A stretch of 64,000 bases of DNA, from the NCBI RefSeq assembly GCF_900112035.1, contig NZ_FOKC01000012.1, positions 62,001 through 126,000 of the forward strand, in the 5' to 3' direction. Of this stretch, positions 17,555 through 26,114 are shown one piece after another (position 1 is the stretch's first letter; each line of letters opens with the position of its first letter). A model generated the notes under the pieces. That model searched no databases and was not told where the DNA came from. It saw only the letters and a program-made list of their open reading frames with translations. Origin of the DNA: Nocardioides alpinus (GTDB taxonomy: Bacteria; Actinomycetota; Actinomycetes; Propionibacteriales; Nocardioidaceae). The position numbers and the translations under genes were made by a program.

Positions 17555-18001
17555 GTGGACTACGCCGAACGCCTCACCGTCCCGCTGCGTTGGTGGGTGC
17601 AGGGCACGATGCTGGTGGCGTCGCTCTGGCTGGCCGTGCTGGTCGCGGCTCCGGAGGCCTACGCGTGGTCGGTGGCCGCGGTGGGACTGGCGATCCTGGT
17701 CGCGCTGATGGTCAGCTACGGCAGGCCGCAGGTCGCCGTGGACGGCGGCACCTTCCGGGCCGGGCGGGCGCACATCGCGCTCGCGCACGTCGGCGCGGTG
17801 ACGGCCCTCGACGCGGACGGCGTACGTCGTCAGGCGGGCGTCGATGCCGACGCCCGGGCCTACCTCCTGCTGCGCCCCTACCTCAAGCGGGGGGTCCGGG
17901 TGGACATCACGGATCCCGCGGACCCGGCGCCGTACTGGCTCGTCAGCTGCCGGCGCCCGGAGGCGCTGGTCTCAGCCTTTGAGGCGACGCGGGCGCCGTA
18001 G
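17555..18001 (+). CDS. DUF3093 membrane protein
   Basis: 148-residue protein with two adjacent transmembrane helices (about residues 17-32 and 36-54, a short hairpin) and a soluble C-terminal domain ending in DITDPADPAPYWLVSCRRPEALVSAF, the DUF3093 signature. It is almost always divergent from dut in actinobacteria, and its function is unknown. The GTG start lies 9 nt after the shared -10 element. It ends 21 bp before the DUF4235 gene, which has its own -10. Confidence 0.88.
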   Translation: MDYAERLTVPLRWWVQGTMLVASLWLAVLVAAPEAYAWSVAAVGLAILVALMVSYGRPQVAVDGGTFRAGRAHIALAHVGAVTALDADGVRRQAGVDADARAYLLLRPYLKRGVRVDITDPADPAPYWLVSCRRPEALVSAFEATRAP

Positions 18002-18022
18002 ACCGCTGGGTAGGGTTGGTCC

Positions 18023-18352
18023 ATGGCTTCCCAGGAAAACTCGAGCAGCAAGTTCTACACGGCGTTCTCCCTCGTCGCAGCGATCGGCGCCGCCGCCGTG
18101 GCGAAGAAGGCGCTCAACAGCTCATGGCGTGCGGCGACCGGCAAGAACCCGCCGGCCAACCCCGCCGACCCCGACGTGGGCCTCCCCGAGGCCGTGATGT
18201 GGGCGGCCGTCAGCGGCACGCTCATCGGCGTCGCGCGGATGCTCGCGACCCGGCGCGCGGCGACCTACTACGCCAAGTCCACCGGTCACCTGCCGCCGCA
18301 GCTCCAGAAGGACGGCCAGGACGCCAAGAACGCCCCCGCCCCCGAGAGCTGA
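18023..18352 (+). CDS. DUF4235 small membrane protein
   Basis: 109 residues with a transmembrane segment near 11-27 (FYTAFSLVAAIGAAAVAKKAL) and an amphipathic helix near 63-78 (WAAVSGTLIGVARMLATRRAATYY), matching the DUF4235 family, of unknown role. The C-terminus is charged and Pro-rich. The ATG is 6 nt after the -10 hexamer TAGGGT (18011-18016), so the transcript is probably leaderless. A strong hairpin follows the stop. Confidence 0.85.
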   Translation: MASQENSSSKFYTAFSLVAAIGAAAVAKKALNSSWRAATGKNPPANPADPDVGLPEAVMWAAVSGTLIGVARMLATRRAATYYAKSTGHLPPQLQKDGQDAKNAPAPES

Positions 18353-18383
18353 GCCGGAGCACCCCAGCAGCAGCGCCACGCGA

Positions 18384-18419
18384 CACAGCGCCCGCCCCCG
18401 ACAGGGGACGGGCGCTGTG
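18384..18419. terminator. Bidirectional hairpin terminator
   Basis: An 11-bp perfect stem CACAGCGCCCG/CGGGCGCTGTG (18384-18394 with 18409-18419) continues after one mismatch with four more C-G pairs and a GACA loop. It lies between the convergent DUF4235 (ends 18352) and DUF4193 (ends 18440) genes. Confidence 0.85.
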
Positions 18420-18439
18420 CGCGTTCGGCTGTGCTGCGC

Positions 18440-18730
18440 TCAGATGCAGTCGCGGCAGATGAGCTTCTTCTCGTCCGCGAGCTGCGACCGGTGGTGCACC
18501 AGGAAGCAGCTCATGCACGTGAACTCGTCGTCCTGCCGCGGCATGACCTCGACTGCCAGCTCCTCGTGCGAGAGGTCGGCGCCGGGAAGCTCGAAGGACT
18601 CGGCCGCCTCGGTCTCGTCCTCGTCGACCTTGCCCGAGTTCTTGTCGTGGCGTCGGGCCTTGAGCTCCTCGATGCTCTCCTCGCTCTGGTCCTCCTCGGA
18701 CTTGCGCGGTGCGTCGTAGTCGGTGGCCAT
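18440..18730 (-). CDS. DUF4193 zinc-ribbon-like small protein
   Basis: 96-residue, strongly acidic protein with a charged coil (residues 5-50) and a C-terminal four-cysteine knuckle, CMSC...CRDC, where the last Cys is penultimate. The conserved ELPGADLSHEELAVEVMPRQDDEFTC region is the DUF4193 signature. The layout suggests a zinc ribbon that could contact RNA polymerase or another complex, but nothing is proven. The start has a strong GGGGAGAGGGA site upstream and a -10-like TATCAG about 50 nt before it, so this gene has a true leader, unlike most neighbours. Confidence 0.88.
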   Translation of the reverse strand: MATDYDAPRKSEEDQSEESIEELKARRHDKNSGKVDEDETEAAESFELPGADLSHEELAVEVMPRQDDEFTCMSCFLVHHRSQLADEKKLICRDCI

Positions 18731-18821
18731 CGATTCCCTCTCCCCATGCAGTGGTCCAGACCCGCCGGATCGCGGCGCGGACCTGATACCGAGTTGTGCT
18801 CGTCGTCGGCGCCAGATTGTG

Positions 18822-18844
18822 CACCATGAACCGGTTCAGTGGTG
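18822..18844 (-). terminator. Hairpin after the hemH-IMPase operon
   Basis: CACCA (18822-18826) and TGGTG (18840-18844) flank the perfect 12-bp palindrome TGAACCGGTTCA (18827-18838), with one bulged base. It lies about 70 bp downstream of the IMPase stop in the direction of transcription and upstream of DUF4193. A protein-binding operator for DUF4193 is an alternative reading. Confidence 0.45.
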
Positions 18845-18912
18845 AGCCGGTCCGCAACGTGTCGCCTGAACAGTGGGCGACGTCTCCCTATTCCCGACGG
18901 ATCGCCAGAAGG

Positions 18913-19722
18913 TCAGGCAAGGAACCCGGCCGCCCCCAGCGCCTCCACGAACGTGTCCCATCCGTCGGCCGGAGCTCCCACCACGACGTTGCGCTGCGAG
19001 GGTGAGTCGCGGGTCATCTTGCCGTCGAGCAGGTCGAACCGGCCGCCTGCCTCGCGCAGGACCAGTCCACCCGCGGAGTGGTCCCACGGCTGCGGGCCGG
19101 CCTCGACGTAGCCGTCGGCGCTGCCCTCCGCGACGTGGCACAGGTCGAGGGCGCACGAGCCCATCCGCCGGATGTCGCGGACCTCGGGCAGCAGGCGGGC
19201 GACGCAGCCGGCCTGGTGCTCGCGCACGGCGCGTTGGTAGCCGAAGCCGGTCAGCACGAGTCGCTCGGCCAGCGGCGGCGTGCGACGTACGCCGATCGGC
19301 TGGCCGTCGCGCGTCGAGCCGTGCCCCAGCGCGGCGGCGTACTCCAGTCCCGTCGGGATGGTCACGACAGCTCCGGCGACCACCTCACCGTCGACCTCCA
19401 CCGCGACGGACACCGCACAGTCGGGCAGGCCGTAGAGGTAGTTGACGGTGCCGTCGATCGGGTCCACGATCCAGCGGACGCCGCTCGTGCCGGGCAGGTC
19501 GTCGCCCTCCTCGCCCAGGATCGCGTCGTCAGGGCGCAGCGCGGAGATCCGCTCACGGATGAGTGTCTCGACGGCCCGGTCGGCCTCGGTGACCACGTCG
19601 ACCACGCTGGTCTTGGTGTCGGCGACGTCGATGCCGCCGAGCTGCATCTCGCGCGCGAGGTTGGCGCCCTCGTGCGCGATCGCCCGGGCCAGGTCACGCA
19701 GCTCGGGCGCGGAGGCACTCAC
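18913..19722 (-). CDS. Inositol monophosphatase family phosphatase
   Basis: 269-residue Mg2+-dependent, Li+-sensitive-type phosphatase. The metal-binding motifs are complete: GEEG (Glu near 71), WIVDPIDGTVNYLYG near 84-98 and WDHSAGGLVLREAGG near 215. Substrates in the family include inositol 1-phosphate, histidinol phosphate and fructose 1,6-bisphosphate, and sequence alone cannot decide. The GTG start (19720-19722) overlaps the ferrochelatase stop (GTGA), so the two are translationally coupled; this pairing is common in actinobacteria. Confidence 0.9.
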   Translation of the reverse strand: MSASAPELRDLARAIAHEGANLAREMQLGGIDVADTKTSVVDVVTEADRAVETLIRERISALRPDDAILGEEGDDLPGTSGVRWIVDPIDGTVNYLYGLPDCAVSVAVEVDGEVVAGAVVTIPTGLEYAAALGHGSTRDGQPIGVRRTPPLAERLVLTGFGYQRAVREHQAGCVARLLPEVRDIRRMGSCALDLCHVAEGSADGYVEAGPQPWDHSAGGLVLREAGGRFDLLDGKMTRDSPSQRNVVVGAPADGWDTFVEALGAAGFLA

Positions 19723-20834
19723 GAGTCGACCCCGCAGAGGGCCGGTCGCGGTCCGCGCGGGTTGGCGCAGCAGCCCGCGCCGCAGAGGTCCGGCCCGGCG
19801 GGCATCGAGCCGACGGCCGGTCGCTCCGGCGCCTCGCCGCGCTCCGCGGCGGCGCGCTCGAGCACGAGGTCACGGATCATCGCGACGAAACGCGGGTCGA
19901 CGCCGGCGGAGGCGGCGCGCACGGCCTGCATGCCGAGGCGTTCGGCGGTGGCCATCGCCTCGGTGTCGAGGTCGTAGATGACCTCCATGTGGTCGGACAC
20001 GAAGCCGATCGGGACCATCACCACCCCTCCCACCCCGTCGGTGGCCAGCTCCTCGAGGTGGTCGTTGACGTCGGGCTCGAGCCAGGGCGTCGACGGCGCT
20101 CCCGAGCGCGAGCAGTAGACGAGGTCGTGGCGGTGGGCGCGGCCGGTGGCCTCCTTGACCCGTCGGGCCACCTCGTCGACCGCGCTGCGGTGCTGGCGGA
20201 CGTACGCCCCGCGCGGCTGGCCGTTCGGGTCGGTCGAGCCGCTGGTCTCGGACATCTCGGTCGGGATCGAGTGGGTGACGAAGACCAGGCGGGCGGTGTC
20301 GCCCTCGTCGGGGAGCTCGGCGAGCGCGGCGAGCACCGCGTCCACCACGGGCTCGATGAAGCCCGGGTGGTTGTAGTACTGCCGCAGCTTGTCGAGGCGC
20401 GGTGCGTCGGGGGTCTCGGCGACCGCGTCGAAGAGGTTCTCGCGGTACTGCCGGCACGACGACCACGACGAGTACGCCGAGGTGGTGAAGACCGCCGCCC
20501 GTCGGACCCCGTCGGCCTTCATGGTGGCGAGGGTGTCGGCGAGGTAGGGATCCCAGTTGCGGTTGCCGAAGTAGACCGGGAGGTCGATGCCCTGCTCGGC
20601 GAAGTCCTTCTCGACCGCCGCGATCAGCGCGCGGTTCTGGTCGTTGATCGGGCTGCGGCCGCCGAAGAGGAAGTAGTGCTCCCCCACCTGCTCGAGGCGC
20701 TCGCGCGGGATGCCTCGGCCACGCGTCACGTTCTCGAGGAACGGCACCACGTCCTCGGGCTTCTCCGGCCCTCCGAAGGAGAGCACCAGGAGGGCGTCGT
20801 ACGGCAACACGTCGGTGGCACCCGGGGGATTCAT
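19719..20834 (-). CDS. hemH: Ferrochelatase (probably coproporphyrin ferrochelatase)
   Basis: 371 residues. Inserts Fe2+ into a porphyrin; in actinobacteria the substrate is coproporphyrin III (CpfC) in the coproporphyrin-dependent haem pathway. Motifs seen: LLVLSFGGPEKPEDV at the N-terminus, VFVTHSIPTEM (metal-binding His) and VPIGFVSDHMEVIYDLD. A C-terminal tail with clustered cysteines (LCGAGCCANPRGPRPALCG) plus the Cys in LVYCSRSG provides the set expected for the [2Fe-2S] cluster of actinobacterial enzymes. The ATG is 6 nt from the -10 hexamer TACGCT (20841-20846), so leaderless. It heads a two-gene operon. Confidence 0.96.
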   Translation of the reverse strand: MNPPGATDVLPYDALLVLSFGGPEKPEDVVPFLENVTRGRGIPRERLEQVGEHYFLFGGRSPINDQNRALIAAVEKDFAEQGIDLPVYFGNRNWDPYLADTLATMKADGVRRAAVFTTSAYSSWSSCRQYRENLFDAVAETPDAPRLDKLRQYYNHPGFIEPVVDAVLAALAELPDEGDTARLVFVTHSIPTEMSETSGSTDPNGQPRGAYVRQHRSAVDEVARRVKEATGRAHRHDLVYCSRSGAPSTPWLEPDVNDHLEELATDGVGGVVMVPIGFVSDHMEVIYDLDTEAMATAERLGMQAVRAASAGVDPRFVAMIRDLVLERAAAERGEAPERPAVGSMPAGPDLCGAGCCANPRGPRPALCGVDS

Positions 20835-20920
20835 GGGGCCAGCGTAGGACCTGGCTTCCAATCCCCGGCGGTTGCTCCGTCATGGACGACAGAGGCACAC
20901 AGATCCCCTACCGTTCGGGC

Positions 20921-22243
20921 ATGACCACTCCCCTCCACGGACACCAGTGGCGCAACTGGTCCGGTCTCGAGGAGGCGGTCCCGCGGCACGTCGAGACCCC
21001 GTCCTCGGTCGCGGCGATCGTCGACGTCGTACGACGCACGCGGGAGGCCGGTGCCACGGTGAAGATGACCGGCACCGGGCACAGCTTCACCGCCATCGCC
21101 GCACCGGAGCACACGCTGCTGCGACCGGACGCCCTCACCGGGATCCTCGAGGTCGACCGCGAGGCGATGACGGTGACGGCCCGGGCGGGCACGGTGCTCA
21201 GGGACCTCAACCTCGCCCTCGAGCGGCTCGGCCTGTCGCTGCACAACATGGGTGACATCGACGAGCAGACCCTGGCCGGCGCGACGTCCACCGGCACCCA
21301 CGGCACCGGTGGCACCGCGGCCGGGCTGGCCGCCCAGCTCGCCGGGCTCGAGCTCGTCACGGGCACGGGTGAGGTGCTGCGCGCCTCCGCGACCGAGAAC
21401 CCGGACGTCTTCGAGCTCGCCCGGGTCGGTCTCGGTGCGCTCGGCATCCTGACCAGCCTCACCTTCCACGTCGAGCCGCTCTTCGTGGTCGAGGCGCACG
21501 AGCAGCCGATGTCGTGGGACGACGCGCTCGGCTCCTACGACGAGATGGTCGCGAGCGCGCACCACGTCGACATGTACTGGTTCCCCTACACCGACCGGAC
21601 CGTTGTGAAGCAGAACGTCCGCACCGACCTCGAGCCCGGCGAGCAGGAGCCACCGTCGCGGCTCGCGGCCTGGTGGGAGGACGAGCTCGTCTCCAACACC
21701 GTCTTCGGCGGGTTGTGCCGGGTCGGGTCCCGCGCCCCGGGGCTCGTGCCGCGGATCAACCGGATCGCCGGCCGGGCGCTCTCGGAGCGCCGTTACAGCG
21801 ATCTCGCGCACCGCGTCTTCGTGTCCCCGCGCCGCGTGCGGTTCCGGGAGATGGAATACGCCGTCCCGCGCGAGGTCGGCCTCGACGTGCTGCGCGAGTG
21901 CCGCCGCGTCATCGACGCCAGCGACTGGAGGATCGCCTTCCCCGTCGAGATCAGGACCGCGCCCGCCGACGACATCGCGCTGTCCACCGCGCAGGGTCGC
22001 GACAGCTTCTACCTCGCCTTTCACGTGCCGCAGGACACCGACCACCGGGCCTACTTCGATGGCCTCGAGCCCCTCCTCCGCGAGGCGGGCGGGCGGCCGC
22101 ACTGGGGCAAGGTCCACACCCGTGCCGCCGCCGACCTCGCGCCGGCGTACGACCGCTTCGACGACTTCCTCGCCCTGCGCGACCGGCTCGATCCTGACCG
22201 GGTCTTCGCCAACGCCCACCTCCGCCGGGTGCTCGGCGACTGA
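20921..22243 (+). CDS. FAD-linked oxidase, D-arabinono-1,4-lactone oxidase/alditol oxidase family
   Basis: 440-residue VAO-type flavoprotein: FAD-binding PCMH domain (about 15-185) with TGTGHSFTAIA and GATSTGTHGTGG, and a C-terminal ALO domain with the characteristic VEIRTAPADDIALSTAQGRDSFYLAFH and HWGKVHTRAAADL close to the end. These enzymes oxidise sugar alcohols or aldonolactones with O2, giving H2O2. His in the TGTGHS motif could be the covalent flavin site. The ATG lies 6 nt after the -10 hexamer TACCGT (20909-20914). It diverges from hemH; a cruciform-like terminator follows. Confidence 0.9.
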   Translation: MTTPLHGHQWRNWSGLEEAVPRHVETPSSVAAIVDVVRRTREAGATVKMTGTGHSFTAIAAPEHTLLRPDALTGILEVDREAMTVTARAGTVLRDLNLALERLGLSLHNMGDIDEQTLAGATSTGTHGTGGTAAGLAAQLAGLELVTGTGEVLRASATENPDVFELARVGLGALGILTSLTFHVEPLFVVEAHEQPMSWDDALGSYDEMVASAHHVDMYWFPYTDRTVVKQNVRTDLEPGEQEPPSRLAAWWEDELVSNTVFGGLCRVGSRAPGLVPRINRIAGRALSERRYSDLAHRVFVSPRRVRFREMEYAVPREVGLDVLRECRRVIDASDWRIAFPVEIRTAPADDIALSTAQGRDSFYLAFHVPQDTDHRAYFDGLEPLLREAGGRPHWGKVHTRAAADLAPAYDRFDDFLALRDRLDPDRVFANAHLRRVLGD

Positions 22244-22246
22244 CGT

Positions 22247-22291
22247 ACTCCGACCACCCCCGACGGGCGGTGGCCCAGCCACCTTCGGAGT
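22247..22291. terminator. Nested inverted repeats between convergent genes
   Basis: Outer arms ACTCCGA (22247-22253) and TCGGAGT (22285-22291) enclose an inner stem-loop GGTGGC-CCA-GCCACC (22269-22283). It lies between the FAD oxidase stop (22243) and the convergent TRIC gene stop (22329). A second imperfect stem of GCGTGGC/GCCACCGC type follows at about 22298-22319. Probable bidirectional terminator. Confidence 0.7.
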
Positions 22292-22328
22292 CGGCAGAGC
22301 GTGGCTCCGCCACCGCTCCCACGGAGCG

Positions 22329-22964
22329 TCAGACGTTCGCCGGACCCTTGGGCATCGGCGCCCGCCACCCGCGTACGGCGGCCAGCAACCGCCAGCCGAG
22401 GCAGACGCTGAAGCCGGATGCGGCCACGACCACAAGCGGCAGGTCGGTGCGGTCGAGGGCCACCGCGACCGCCGCGCCGGCGAGCGCGGGGGTGGCGTAG
22501 AGGGCGCCCTCGAAGACCACGGGGACCCGCCCGGCGAGGACGTCGCGGAGGACGCCGCCGCCGATGCCGGTGACCATGCCGAGCAGCGCCGCAGGCAGCG
22601 GCCCGAGGCCGTAGTCGACGGCCTTGAGCGCCCCGGTGACGCAGAAGATCGCCAGTCCGAAGGCGTCGAACAGGGTGACCACGCGCTCGAGGCGGCCGAT
22701 GGTCGGGTGGAACGCGAAGGTCAGCAGACCGGCAGCGACGGGGACCAGGAGGTAGCGCCAGTCGGTCAGCGCAGCGGGCGGGGTGGCGTCGATCAGCACG
22801 TCACGGATGAAGCCGCCACCGAGGCCGGTCACGACGGCGAGCACCAGGGCGGCGAAGAGGTCGAGGGTCTTGCGCACCGCCACCAGCGCACCGGTCACCG
22901 CGAAGACGAAGATCCCCACCAGGTCGAGCACGACCAGGGTCGTGGCGTACTCGTTCAGTGGCAC
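22329..22964 (-). CDS. TRIC-type (UPF0126/YadS) membrane channel protein
   Basis: 211 residues forming seven transmembrane helices with two inverted repeats, each containing the GGG kink motif of trimeric intracellular cation channels: GLGGGFIRDVLI near 48-59 and GIGGGVLRDVLAG near 134-146. Prokaryotic TRIC proteins conduct K+ or Na+; their role is uncertain. The GTG start (22962-22964) lies 7 nt from the -10 hexamer TAACCT (22972-22977), so leaderless. Diverges from sepH. Confidence 0.9.
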   Translation of the reverse strand: MPLNEYATTLVVLDLVGIFVFAVTGALVAVRKTLDLFAALVLAVVTGLGGGFIRDVLIDATPPAALTDWRYLLVPVAAGLLTFAFHPTIGRLERVVTLFDAFGLAIFCVTGALKAVDYGLGPLPAALLGMVTGIGGGVLRDVLAGRVPVVFEGALYATPALAGAAVAVALDRTDLPLVVVAASGFSVCLGWRLLAAVRGWRAPMPKGPANV

Positions 22965-23107
22965 GACGCACAGGTTATGGCACCCGGATCAGCACGCTCC
23001 CGGCGCGCCGCAGGCGAAGCGGTCCGGTGGCTCCACGCTGGCGTAGGCTCGGCGGACCGGATGCCGCCGGCGCATCGACGACCACCCCAGGCAGGAGCCC
23101 CCAGGCC

Positions 23108-24067
23108 ATGGCCCAGCTGACGTTCACCGGACGCAGCCGGGACGGCAAGCGCCTGCTGCTGGTGGATGCGTCGGGCCAGGAACACACCTTGGTGATCGAT
23201 GCCCGGCTCCGACGCGCCCTCGCCGGTGCGTCCACAGGCAGCGGCCCCACACTCAACGGTCAGTTGGAGATCCCGATGGAATCAACCCTCCGCCCCCGCG
23301 ACATCCAGGCGCGCATCCGTGCAGGCGAGACCCCCGAGGCGGTCGCGCACGCTGCCGGCACGTCGGTCGAGAAGATCATGGCCTTCGCTGCCCCGGTCAT
23401 CGCCGAGCGTGCGCACATGGTGCAGCGGGCCCAGCTCGCGTCCGTACGCCGTCGCGCCAGCGAGTCCGGTGCCCGCACCCTCGGCGAGGCGGTCGGCGCC
23501 CACCTGCGCTCGCACAACATCGACCCCGACGTCATCGAGTGGGACGCCTGGCGGCGCGAGGACGGACGCTGGACGCTCACGGGGCTCTACGACGTCGCGG
23601 GCCGCACCGGTGCCGCGACCTTCTCCCACGACCCGCGCGGCAACTTCGTGACCGTCGACGACGAGGACGCCCGCTGGCTGGTCGGCGACGCAGCGCCCGT
23701 CGCGGCTGAGGAGCCCGCTTCCGACGACCTGGCTGCTGCCCGCCGGCGCCGCCTGAGCCCGGCACCCGACGACGAGCTGGCCCTGGGCGAGGACGCCATC
23801 GAGATGGTCGCCGACGAGGAGTCCGCGACCGAGACCACGATGGAGATCAGCGGGTCGTCCCTCGGCACCGAGCAGCCGGTCGAGGCCTATCTCGACGACG
23901 CACCTGCGGACGACGACGACCAGTCGGCCTCGCACGAGCGCGAACGCGAGCACGAGCGGGACGACCCGGCTGCCTCCGAGCCGAAGGCCAAGCCGGCCAA
24001 GAAGCGTGGTCGTGCGTCGGTGCCGAGCTGGGACGAGATCATGTTCGGCGGCGGCAAGAGCGACTGA
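23108..24067 (+). CDS. sepH: Septation protein SepH
   Basis: 319 residues, DUF3071 family. In Streptomyces SepH binds FtsZ through an N-terminal helix-turn-helix-like region and stimulates protofilament assembly at division sites. Seen here: N-terminal conserved domain (1-200) with MESTLRPRDIQARIRAGETPEAVAHAAGTSVEKIMAFAAPV, an acidic disordered linker from about 200, and a conserved basic C-terminus KKRGRASVPSWDEIMFGG. A GGAG site lies upstream; a -10-like TAGGCT (about 23043) gives a leader of some 50 nt. It precedes the MOSC gene by one base. Confidence 0.93.
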   Translation: MAQLTFTGRSRDGKRLLLVDASGQEHTLVIDARLRRALAGASTGSGPTLNGQLEIPMESTLRPRDIQARIRAGETPEAVAHAAGTSVEKIMAFAAPVIAERAHMVQRAQLASVRRRASESGARTLGEAVGAHLRSHNIDPDVIEWDAWRREDGRWTLTGLYDVAGRTGAATFSHDPRGNFVTVDDEDARWLVGDAAPVAAEEPASDDLAAARRRRLSPAPDDELALGEDAIEMVADEESATETTMEISGSSLGTEQPVEAYLDDAPADDDDQSASHEREREHERDDPAASEPKAKPAKKRGRASVPSWDEIMFGGGKSD

Positions 24068-24068
24068 C

Positions 24069-24905
24069 GTGCGGCTCACCGCCCTCAACGTCCACCCGCT
24101 GAAGTCCGGAGCCATCCGGCCCGTCCGGTCGGTCTCGGTGTCGCCGAGCGGCCTCGCGGACGACCGTGCCTGGATGCTGGTCGACCCCGACGGTCACATG
24201 GTGTCGGCGCGGGAGGTCCACGAGCTGTTCACCATCGTCGCGGACACGCCCGCGACCGACGCGACCCTCGACCGCGCCCTGCGGCTGCGCGCGCCGGGGC
24301 ACCCCGACCTGCTGCTGGACCACCCGGTCGCCGCTCGCCTGCCCGTCCGCCTGTTCTCACTGCACCTGGAGGCGACGCCTGCGGGTCCCGGCGCCGACGC
24401 CTGGCTGCGTGAGGTCCTCGGCCACGACGTACGCCTGGTCTGGTGCGACGACCCCACCCGCCGCTCCCTGCAGCCCGGCGTCTCCGAGCCGGGCGACCAC
24501 GCGGCGTTCCCCGACGCCTTCCCCGTCACCCTGGCCAGCACGGCCTCCCTCGGTCGGCTCAACGACTGGATCGTGGAGACCGCGCTCGAGCGGGGCGAGG
24601 ACGTGCCCCCACCGCTCCCGATGAGCCGGTTCCGACCCAACGTCGTCGTCGACGGCGAGGTGCCCTTCGCCGAGGACGGCTGGACCCGGGTGCGCATCGG
24701 CGACGTCGAGCTCCGTGCGGGCAAGCCCGTCGGACGCTGCGTCATGACCACGATCGACCCCCGCACGCTCGAGACCGCCAAGGAGCCGATCCGCACGCTC
24801 GCCCGGCACCGGCGTTCACCGGATGGCGACACGCTCTTCGCGGTCCACCTCGTGCCGGTGTCCGGCGGACGGATCCAGGTCGGCGACGAGGTCACCGTCT
24901 CCTGA
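24069..24905 (+). CDS. MOSC domain protein (YcbX/mARC-like)
   Basis: 278 residues: MOSC-N beta-barrel domain (1-120) and MOSC domain (130-275) with the Mo-ligand cysteine at about residue 224 in GKPVGRCVMTTIDP. The closest characterised relatives, mARC and YcbX, reduce N-hydroxylated compounds with molybdenum cofactor. No fused ferredoxin domain is present, so an external electron donor is needed. The GTG start lies one base after the sepH stop. It ends 3 bp from the convergent sulfurtransferase gene. Confidence 0.88.
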   Translation: MRLTALNVHPLKSGAIRPVRSVSVSPSGLADDRAWMLVDPDGHMVSAREVHELFTIVADTPATDATLDRALRLRAPGHPDLLLDHPVAARLPVRLFSLHLEATPAGPGADAWLREVLGHDVRLVWCDDPTRRSLQPGVSEPGDHAAFPDAFPVTLASTASLGRLNDWIVETALERGEDVPPPLPMSRFRPNVVVDGEVPFAEDGWTRVRIGDVELRAGKPVGRCVMTTIDPRTLETAKEPIRTLARHRRSPDGDTLFAVHLVPVSGGRIQVGDEVTVS

Positions 24906-24908
24906 CGC

Positions 24909-26060
24909 TCAACCTCGCTCCACGGGCCGCTCCGGGGCGGTGATCCAGCCGCTCCAGCTGCCGGGGTAGAGCGCCGCACGGATGCCGGCCACCTCCATCG
25001 CGAGGAGGTCGTGCGCGGCCGTCACGCCCGAGCCGCAGTAGACCGCCACCGATCCGGCGGTGTCGGCGCCCACCCGCGCGTACGCCGCCCGCAGCCGCGC
25101 GGGCGACCGGAAGCGTCCGCGCTCGTCGAGGTTCTCGGTCGTCGGCACGTTGACCGCGCCGGGGATGTGGCCGGCGACCGGGTCGACCGACTCGGTCTCC
25201 CCGGCATAGCGCTCGGGTGCGCGGGCGTCGATGAGGACGTCGGCGGTCAGCACGTCGGCGGCGTCCACCACGGGCATCTGCGGAGTGGCCGCGACGGTGA
25301 AGTCACCGGGAGCGGCACGCACCTCCCCCGCCTCGACCGGGTGGCCGTCCTGCAGCCAGGCGCTCCACCCGCCGTCGAGGACGCGTACGTCGTCGTGACC
25401 GTGGTGGCGCAGCAGCCACCACGCGCGCGCCGCGGCCCGCCCCTGCCAGTCGTCGTAGACCACCACCGGCCGGTCGGCCCGCACCCCGGCGCGGCGCATC
25501 GCGGCCTCGAACCGTGCCGGGTCGGGCAGAGGGTGCCGTCCGCCCTCACCCGGTGGGTCGGCGAGGTCGGTGTCGAGGTCGACGTACGCCGCGCCTGCGA
25601 CGTGGCCGGCCAGGTGCTGCTCGCGGCCGGGGGGTCCGCCCATGAGGTAGCGCACGTCGAGGACCGTGAAGCGCCCGAGGTTGGCGGCCAGCTCGTCAGG
25701 GCTGACCAGCGGGCCACGGCGGAGCACCCCGAAGCGGTCGATGGCCTCGATCTCCGCCGCGGCGACGGCCGCCACCTGCACCAGCTCGGCGCGGCGACGC
25801 GCGGGGTCGACCTCGGTCAGGGCCTCGAAGACCTCCTCGAGGAGGATCGCGTCCCACGAGTGCGCGCCGGACTCCATCCGTGCGTCGTTGATCGCCTTCC
25901 AGCGACCCACGACGGGCCCGAAGATCTCGGCGCCGGCCGGGCCGATCGACGGATGGTCCTGCCGACCCCACCGCGTGACCTGGCGGCGCCGCTCCGCGGC
26001 GATCTCGCCGGCGATCGCGTCGATCCGGGCGCCGTCGTCCTCTTCCCTGGCGTCGTCCAT
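24909..26060 (-). CDS. Fusion of a MazG-like domain with a tandem rhodanese (sulfurtransferase)
   Basis: 383 residues in one uninterrupted frame. Residues 15-110 match small MazG-like pyrophosphohydrolases (ERRRQVTRWGRQDHPSIG, HSWDAILLEEVFEALTEVDPARRRAELVQVAAVAAAEIEAIDRF). Residues 118-383 form two rhodanese domains; the first is inactive-looking (VVVYDDWQGRAA, Asp in place of Cys), while the second keeps CGSGVTA with Cys342, the 3-mercaptopyruvate sulfurtransferase-type loop. The ATG at 26060 lies 7 nt from the -10 hexamer TACCGT (26068-26073), supporting the long form. An internal GTG at codon 112 could give a stand-alone sulfurtransferase. Confidence 0.8.
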   Translation of the reverse strand: MDDAREEDDGARIDAIAGEIAAERRRQVTRWGRQDHPSIGPAGAEIFGPVVGRWKAINDARMESGAHSWDAILLEEVFEALTEVDPARRRAELVQVAAVAAAEIEAIDRFGVLRRGPLVSPDELAANLGRFTVLDVRYLMGGPPGREQHLAGHVAGAAYVDLDTDLADPPGEGGRHPLPDPARFEAAMRRAGVRADRPVVVYDDWQGRAAARAWWLLRHHGHDDVRVLDGGWSAWLQDGHPVEAGEVRAAPGDFTVAATPQMPVVDAADVLTADVLIDARAPERYAGETESVDPVAGHIPGAVNVPTTENLDERGRFRSPARLRAAYARVGADTAGSVAVYCGSGVTAAHDLLAMEVAGIRAALYPGSWSGWITAPERPVERG

Positions 26061-26114
26061 GCCCGGCACGGTAGCCGCCTCAATGGTCGGGTGCTGTGGC
26101 AAGATCGCCCAGTC

